Shown here: positions 33,668 through 37,689 of the stretch, piece by piece
Numbering within the stretch: the first letter of the stretch is position 1
Layout: each line of letters opens with the position of its first letter
Origin: Rikenellaceae bacterium
GTDB lineage: Bacteria > Bacteroidota > Bacteroidia > Bacteroidales > Rikenellaceae
Reading direction: 5' to 3'
DNA length: 37,689 bases
NCBI GenBank assembly: GCA_015059945.1
Contig: SUZJ01000011.1
Location: 1-37,689 of the forward strand
Program-made: the position numbers and the translations under genes
The notes under the pieces: generated by a model
The model's database searches: none
What the model was told of the DNA's origin: nothing
What the model saw: the letters and a program-made list of their open reading frames with translations, nothing else

Positions 33668-35701
33668 ATGAGAGCAAAAATCGTCATAAAATATACCGCC
33701 TTATTGGCAGCCATACTGCTCTGTTGGCAGGGGGCAGCCTTTGGCCGACAGACCTACGACCTTACGCGCAGTTGGAAGTTTTTTACCCACAGCGAGAGCG
33801 AGTCGCACACCGTCGATTTGCCCCACCAGTGGAACCTCGACGCTCTGAGTGGCAAGAGCGACTACTACCGCGGCGAGGGCAACTATATGCGCTACATCGA
33901 TGCCAAGCCCGAGTGGAAAGAGAAGCGTGTCTACATACGCTTTGAGGGTGCCAACTTGGTCACCGACCTGCTCGTAAATGGCCGCTACGTGGGGCGGCAC
34001 GAGGGCGGTAGCAGCGCCTTCACCTTTGAGATTGGCGACCTGCTCAACTACAACGGGCGCGACCTGGTGTGGGTTATTGTCAATAACGGCAAAAACATCG
34101 ACGTTATGCCCACCGAGGGCAACGGCATAGCCTACGGAGGCCTCTTCCGCGAGGTTAACCTCATAGTCGAGGAGCCCACCCACATAGCCCTCGACCACTA
34201 CTCGTCGGACGGCATTTACATCCACACCAAAGAGCTCACCGCAGAAGCTGCACAAGGCGAGGTGGAGGTGAAAGTGAGCGCCAAAGGAGTGGTGAGTGCA
34301 ACCCTCGCGCTGACCATCAGCGACAGCGACGGCAACGAGCTCTACACCACCAGCCAGCGCGTCAGAACAACCAAAGGAACCACCACCGCCTACATACCCT
34401 TCAAGGTCGATAATCCACAACTGTGGCAAGGCACCCAAAGCCCTGAACTGTACACCTTTACCACCACCCTATCGACCAACAACAGCACCCACGACCAGGT
34501 CACTACTACCTATGGATTCCGCACCATATCTGTGGGCAACGATGGAATAGTTCTCAACGGCACCCCCACCCCCATTCGTGGCGTACTGCTGCACCGCGAC
34601 CGCCCCTTGTGCGGCACCGCAGTCTACTCGCGCGACATCGAGGAGGACTTGGCCCTGGCAGTAGAGATGGGCGCCAATGCTGTGAGAGTTGTTGGCGGCT
34701 CGCACCACCCCCACTTCTACGACCTCTGCAACGAGCTGGGACTGCTGGTCATCAACGACCTTCCGCTGATAGGCTCGACCACCATCAATGGCAAGGGATT
34801 CTTCAACACCGAGGCCTTCCGCAGCAATGGTCGCAAGCAACTATCCGAAATGGTCTACCAACTATACAACCACCCCTCGGTGGCTGTGTGGAACCTCTTT
34901 TCGGAGCTCGAGGTGCGCGGCGAGAGCCCTGTGGCCTACATCCGCGAGCTCAACTCGCTGGCCAAGCGTATCGATAGCGACCGACTGACCTGTGGATGGA
35001 GCAATCAGGATGGCGAGATAAACTTCATCACCGACCTTGTGGTGTGGAGCCACGTATTTGGCTGGACCGACGGCCTGCCCGAGGATATTGCCGTATGGCA
35101 GGAGCAGATGCACGACAACCCCAACTGGCGAGCCCTGCGCAGCGGTGTGAGCTACAAGTGCGGTGGCAGCATATTCCACCAGAGCGACCTGCTCGAAAGG
35201 CCCGTAGCCAACGACCACTGGCACCCCGAAAGGTGGCAAACCCACTTCCACGACACCTACTTGGCCTCGTTGGGTGGCGACAGCCTCTTCTGGGGCCTAT
35301 TTGTAGACAGCCTGTTTGACTACCCCGCAGTCGATGCCTCGAGGGCTTCGGGCAGGGTGAGCGATATGGGTGTTATGTCGTTCAACCGCCAGGTACGCAA
35401 AGATGCCTTCTACCGCTATAAGGCGGCTTGGAATACCACCGACGAGTTTGTGCACATAGCCGAAAAGAGATGGAGCCGACGTACCGACACGCTGCAAACC
35501 ATCAAGGTCTACTCAAACCTGCCCTCGGCCGAGCTGACCGTAAATGGGGTATTCTGTGGCGCGCGCGAGAGCGAGGGTGGCGTGATGACGTGGAGCAACC
35601 TCGACCTCGACTACGGCACCAACAACATCGAGGTTACGGCCCAGGGCCTCACCGACTCAACAATAATAGATATTCCCGAGAACTACTCGGTCGAGCTGTA
35701 A
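33668..35701 (+). CDS. Exported GH2-family protein with altered active site
   Basis: This 677-residue protein has a signal peptide (cleavage near AAFG/RQ). The GH2 domain order follows: sugar-binding jelly roll (about 28-170), immunoglobulin-like domain (175-290), TIM barrel (295-580) and a C-terminal beta domain. The barrel resembles Bacteroidetes beta-galactosidase-like GH2 enzymes. However, the acid/base block reads NHPSVAVWNLFSELE, with Ser412 where the family has Asn before the Glu (Glu413). The nucleophile block reads GVSYKCGGSIFHQ (about 493-505), with no Glu where relatives have S-E-Y-G. The usual AHYPH and AEIP segments are also changed (GGSHHPH and NDLP). The frame is continuous and composition normal, so it is probably a binding protein or an enzyme with altered chemistry, not a decayed gene. 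Confidence 0.87.
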   Translation: MRAKIVIKYTALLAAILLCWQGAAFGRQTYDLTRSWKFFTHSESESHTVDLPHQWNLDALSGKSDYYRGEGNYMRYIDAKPEWKEKRVYIRFEGANLVTDLLVNGRYVGRHEGGSSAFTFEIGDLLNYNGRDLVWVIVNNGKNIDVMPTEGNGIAYGGLFREVNLIVEEPTHIALDHYSSDGIYIHTKELTAEAAQGEVEVKVSAKGVVSATLALTISDSDGNELYTTSQRVRTTKGTTTAYIPFKVDNPQLWQGTQSPELYTFTTTLSTNNSTHDQVTTTYGFRTISVGNDGIVLNGTPTPIRGVLLHRDRPLCGTAVYSRDIEEDLALAVEMGANAVRVVGGSHHPHFYDLCNELGLLVINDLPLIGSTTINGKGFFNTEAFRSNGRKQLSEMVYQLYNHPSVAVWNLFSELEVRGESPVAYIRELNSLAKRIDSDRLTCGWSNQDGEINFITDLVVWSHVFGWTDGLPEDIAVWQEQMHDNPNWRALRSGVSYKCGGSIFHQSDLLERPVANDHWHPERWQTHFHDTYLASLGGDSLFWGLFVDSLFDYPAVDASRASGRVSDMGVMSFNRQVRKDAFYRYKAAWNTTDEFVHIAEKRWSRRTDTLQTIKVYSNLPSAELTVNGVFCGARESEGGVMTWSNLDLDYGTNNIEVTAQGLTDSTIIDIPENYSVEL

Positions 35702-35753
35702 TGAATTGAGCAATCAACCGAGTTGAAAGGGGATATTGAGCTAATTTTGTGAT

Positions 35754-35787
35754 TTTTTTGGTAAAGCCAAAAAATGCACTACCTTTG
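35754..35787 (+). promoter_or_regulatory. tRNA-Ser promoter
   Basis: -33 TTTTTTG ending at 35760, 19-nt spacer, -7 TACCTTTG (35780-35787): a full Bacteroidetes promoter. The tRNA begins 134 nt further on, a long leader for a single tRNA. Confidence 0.7.
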
Positions 35788-35921
35788 TGGCGCAAAACAG
35801 GGGGTGGCCCCGAATATGATACATACACGGCACTGTGCATTTGCGAGTTTGCCCGTAGCTTTTAGGAGGCTAATTTTCCAAGGAGTGAGTAAGGGTATAG
35901 TTGTGGGTGTGCATCCGACTT
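35788..35921 (+). other. Long leader upstream of tRNA-Ser
   Basis: A 134-nt transcribed leader is predicted between the promoter and the tRNA. It has short potential stems (GGGG/CCCC near 35803-35815, GCA/TGC near 35831-35840, TAGC/GCTA near 35857-35873). It matches no RNA family I recognise, and an open frame through it has no start signal. Confidence 0.35.
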
Positions 35922-36007
<86 letters not shown>

Positions 36008-36010
36008 AAC

Positions 36011-36086
36011 AAAGGGTGTAAATCAAGTAGTTACGAGATTTGCACCCTTTTTTACACCCAAAAATCGAGGTTGGGTGTATTTTTTT
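36011..36086 (+). terminator. Double terminator after tRNA-Ser
   Basis: Two adjacent stems: AAAGGGTGTAAATC / GATTTGCACCCTTT (36011-36050) followed by TTT, and TACACCCA / TGGGTGTA (36053-36079) followed by seven T. The arms of the two stems are related (GGGTGTA / TACACCC), so alternative pairing between them is possible. Confidence 0.85.
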
Positions 36087-36101
36087 GAATTTTTAAGATA
36101 A

Positions 36102-36156
36102 ATGCTGGCGAAAAAAGAAGAATGAGTGTCTTTCTCTTTTCGTCAGCATCTTTTTT
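36102..36156 (+). terminator. Hairpin with T-run at island left edge
   Basis: An 18-bp stem, ATGCTGGCGAAAAAAGAA (36102-36119) with TTCTCTTTTCGTCAGCAT (36132-36149), has one wobble and one mismatch and is followed by CTTTTTT. No plus-strand gene lies just upstream other than the already terminated tRNA, so it may be the remnant 3' end of a lost gene or an element end. Confidence 0.55.
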
Positions 36157-36174
36157 GAGTGCTGCCAACGCAAA

Positions 36175-36249
36175 AATAAGTTTAGTCCGCTTTGGGTATA
36201 TAGCCAATGGAATAAACTAAACCTTATTATCGTCAGCCATCGGCTGGCG
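36175..36249. repeat. Nested inverted repeats upstream of XRE gene
   Basis: AATAAGTTTAGT (36175-36186) pairs with ACTAAACCTTATT (36216-36228, one bulge). Directly after it CGTCAGCC pairs with GGCTGGCG (36231-36249, three-base loop). The core CTG(G/A)CGAA now appears four times within 150 nt, twice on each strand (36105, 36141, 36231, 36244). Nothing else is recognised between 36087 and 36340. Confidence 0.5.
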
Positions 36250-36344
36250 AAATTATAGATTCTAAAACAACGATACAGAAAGTGCAATCTTACATCACCT
36301 TAATTTTTTATATAATATAAGGTGTGAATATGGATTTAATTCGC

Positions 36345-36352
36345 TATCTTTG
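36345..36352 (+). promoter_or_regulatory. -7 box for XRE-methyltransferase operon
   Basis: TATCTTTG matches TAnnTTTG. It sits 30 nt before the ATG at 36383 and overlaps the TTG that would begin the longer frame, so the ATG is preferred. Confidence 0.6.
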
Positions 36353-36382
36353 CCAAATAATGTCAAGACAAAAATAAGTAAT

Positions 36383-36673
36383 ATGCTGTTTACGGAGAAA
36401 ATAAAAGAGCTACGCATTCAAAATCAGATGCCACAAAGACAGATTGCGGCAGCTCTTGATATAGACACTGCAACATATTGTAAGATAGAAAAAGGTGAAC
36501 GCAGAGCCAAGAAAGAACAAGTCGCAATATTATCGGAGATGTTTCATGTAGAAATGACAGACCTCCTTACATTGTGGCTTGCCGACAAGGTAACTGATAT
36601 GGTATCTGATGAACATATTGTTGCATCGGAAGCTCTGTCAATGGCCGCTGAAAATTTAAGAAGAATAGGTTAA
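36383..36673 (+). CDS. XRE-family HTH controller protein
   Basis: This small regulator of about 96 residues consists of one Cro/C1-type helix-turn-helix domain (residues ~5-62; MPQRQIAAALDIDTATYCKI then EKGERRAKKEQ) and a short C-terminal helix. It resembles the XRE proteins that sit before cytosine methyltransferases in Bacteroidetes and the C (controller) proteins of restriction-modification systems, which bind inverted repeats at their own promoter. The TAA is followed after one base by the methyltransferase ATG, so translation is coupled. The start at 36383 is chosen over a TTG at 36350 inside the -7 box. Codon use is AT-rich, unlike the genes to the left. Confidence 0.85.
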   Translation: MLFTEKIKELRIQNQMPQRQIAAALDIDTATYCKIEKGERRAKKEQVAILSEMFHVEMTDLLTLWLADKVTDMVSDEHIVASEALSMAAENLRRIG

Positions 36674-36674
36674 T

Positions 36675-37689
36675 ATGGCTAAAGTGAAATTATACCCAGA
36701 GTTAGAAGTCCCCGAAATGCTATTAGCAGATCGGCGTTCTGCATATGGATTGAGGACATATGTCAGCCTATTCAGCAGTGCAGGAGTTGGTTGCTATGGC
36801 TTCAAGGAAGAGGGCTTCTATTGTGTCGCCACAGTAGAGTTGTTGGAACGCAGGTTGAAGATTCAGAAATTCAATCAGAAATGCGTTTATAACAGCGGAT
36901 ATATTTGTGGCGATATGACTACGCAAGAAACGAAAGATAAAGTTTTTGCGGAGTTAGCAATGTGGGAAAGAGGTTTTAATCTAACAGATTTGGATGTGTT
37001 GATTGCAACGCCTCCTTGTCAAGGTATGTCTGTTGCTAACCACAAGAAGAAAGATGAGTTAAAACGCAACTCGTTAGTTGTTGAGTCTATAAAAATGACA
37101 CAACAGATTAAACCCAAGTTCTTTATTTTTGAGAATGTTAGAGCTTTCCTTACATCTGTATGTACAGATGTTGACGGTCAAGACAAGTCAATTAAAGATG
37201 CTATTGAGGCTAACTTGTCGGGAGCATACAATATCCTCTATCAAGTCGTAAACTTCAAAGATTATGGTAATCCATCAAGTCGAACAAGAACATTAGTTAT
37301 TGGTGTTCGTAAAGATTTGAAAGAGGTCACTCCATATGATATTTTCCCCGACAAGCAGCCTGAGAGAACATTAAGACAAATTATTGGTCATTTGCCATCG
37401 TTAAAGAAGATGGGTGAAATTTCCGAAGATGATATTTATCATAACTTTAGGAAATATTCGCCTCGTATGGAATCTTGGATTGCGGATATTAAGGAGGGGC
37501 AATCGGCATTTGACAATACCGATATTACAAAGATACCGCATAGTGTAAAGAATGGTGTTATTGTGTACAACGCCCGTAAGAATGGCGACAAATATACTCG
37601 TCAGTATTGGGATAAGGTAGCACCTTGTATTCACACTCGTAACGATATTATGGCAAGTCAGAATACTGTTCATCCTGTTGATAACAGAG
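36675..37689 (+). CDS. DNA (cytosine-5) methyltransferase, 3' end outside window
   Basis: An uninterrupted frame of 338 codons runs off the right edge. Motif I is SLFSSAGVGCYGF (31-43, SAM binding) and motif IV is ATPPCQG (111-117) with catalytic Cys115. Motif VI is FFIFENV (149-155) with Glu153, and motif VIII is NFKDYGNPSSRTR (193-205). A target-recognition region begins after about 215. Motif IX/X-like sequence appears near 316-338, so little may be missing. The enzyme transfers a methyl group to C5 of cytosine in a specific DNA sequence. With the coupled XRE gene upstream it is probably the modification part of a type II restriction-modification or related defence system; an endonuclease is not in the window. 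The target cannot be inferred. Its low GC relative to the left of the tRNA suggests horizontal transfer. Confidence 0.93.
   Translation, partial: MAKVKLYPELEVPEMLLADRRSAYGLRTYVSLFSSAGVGCYGFKEEGFYCVATVELLERRLKIQKFNQKCVYNSGYICGDMTTQETKDKVFAELAMWERGFNLTDLDVLIATPPCQGMSVANHKKKDELKRNSLVVESIKMTQQIKPKFFIFENVRAFLTSVCTDVDGQDKSIKDAIEANLSGAYNILYQVVNFKDYGNPSSRTRTLVIGVRKDLKEVTPYDIFPDKQPERTLRQIIGHLPSLKKMGEISEDDIYHNFRKYSPRMESWIADIKEGQSAFDNTDITKIPHSVKNGVIVYNARKNGDKYTRQYWDKVAPCIHTRNDIMASQNTVHPVDNR

Noticed and set aside
36350-36382. TTG start giving the XRE protein 11 extra residues
   Set aside because: The TTG is part of the -7 promoter box, so it would not be transcribed.

Overview
The window is a chromosomal segment from a member of the Bacteroidales, probably a Rikenellaceae/Alistipes-like gut bacterium. 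The supporting evidence is the 5' end of a Bacteroidetes-type 16S rRNA gene, many promoters of the Bacteroidetes -33 TTTG / -7 TAnnTTTG class, GC-rich coding sequence, and Bacteroidetes-typical families (DUF819 carriers, a DUF4988 lipoprotein, a GT3-GT35 glycogen fusion, an SO_0444-type permease with an HMA tail). The genus assignment is inference; the order is fairly secure.

Layout. 1-600: the 5' end of a 16S gene running leftward, with its leader and two tandem promoters. 660-4480: two tandem DUF819 membrane proteins followed by a POTRA-less Omp85-type barrel. 4585-10289, leftward: metal permease, ilvE, metG and a YitT-family protein. 10402-13407, rightward: priA and comF. 13519-22636, leftward: a glycogen locus of a GH57 enzyme with a Lys/Ala-rich tail, a GT4 glycosyltransferase, a GH133-like debranching enzyme and a very large glycogen synthase-glycogen phosphorylase fusion. 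23101-26028: hemW and pckA, divergent. 26138-27666: a DUF4988/SGNH lipoprotein gene split by a one-base frameshift. 27748-29949: rubredoxin, an AraC regulator, and a divergent pair of small exported proteins. 30168-33536, leftward: cvpA-like, rsgA, trmH-like and a class III aminotransferase. 33668-35701: a GH2-family protein that appears to have lost catalytic residues. 35922-36006: tRNA-Ser(UGA) with a double terminator. 36090 to the end: an AT-rich segment with inverted repeats, an XRE-type controller and the 5' part of a C5-cytosine DNA methyltransferase. This is very likely the left end of an accessory island beside the tRNA.

How the genes work together. The glycogen locus carries storage-glucan synthesis (GT3, possibly GT4), phosphorolysis (GT35), debranching (GH133) and a GH57 enzyme. 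PEP carboxykinase nearby would feed gluconeogenesis. The priA/comF and cvpA/rsgA/trmH groups are housekeeping. The XRE and methyltransferase genes are separated by one base and look like the control and modification parts of a restriction-modification or related defence system whose remainder lies beyond the window.

The best candidates for new biology are: the methyltransferase island and its repeat-rich left boundary; intergenic repeats with a seven-base period found at three places; the degenerate GH2 protein; the histone-H1-like tail on the GH57 enzyme; and the combined synthase/phosphorylase polypeptide.
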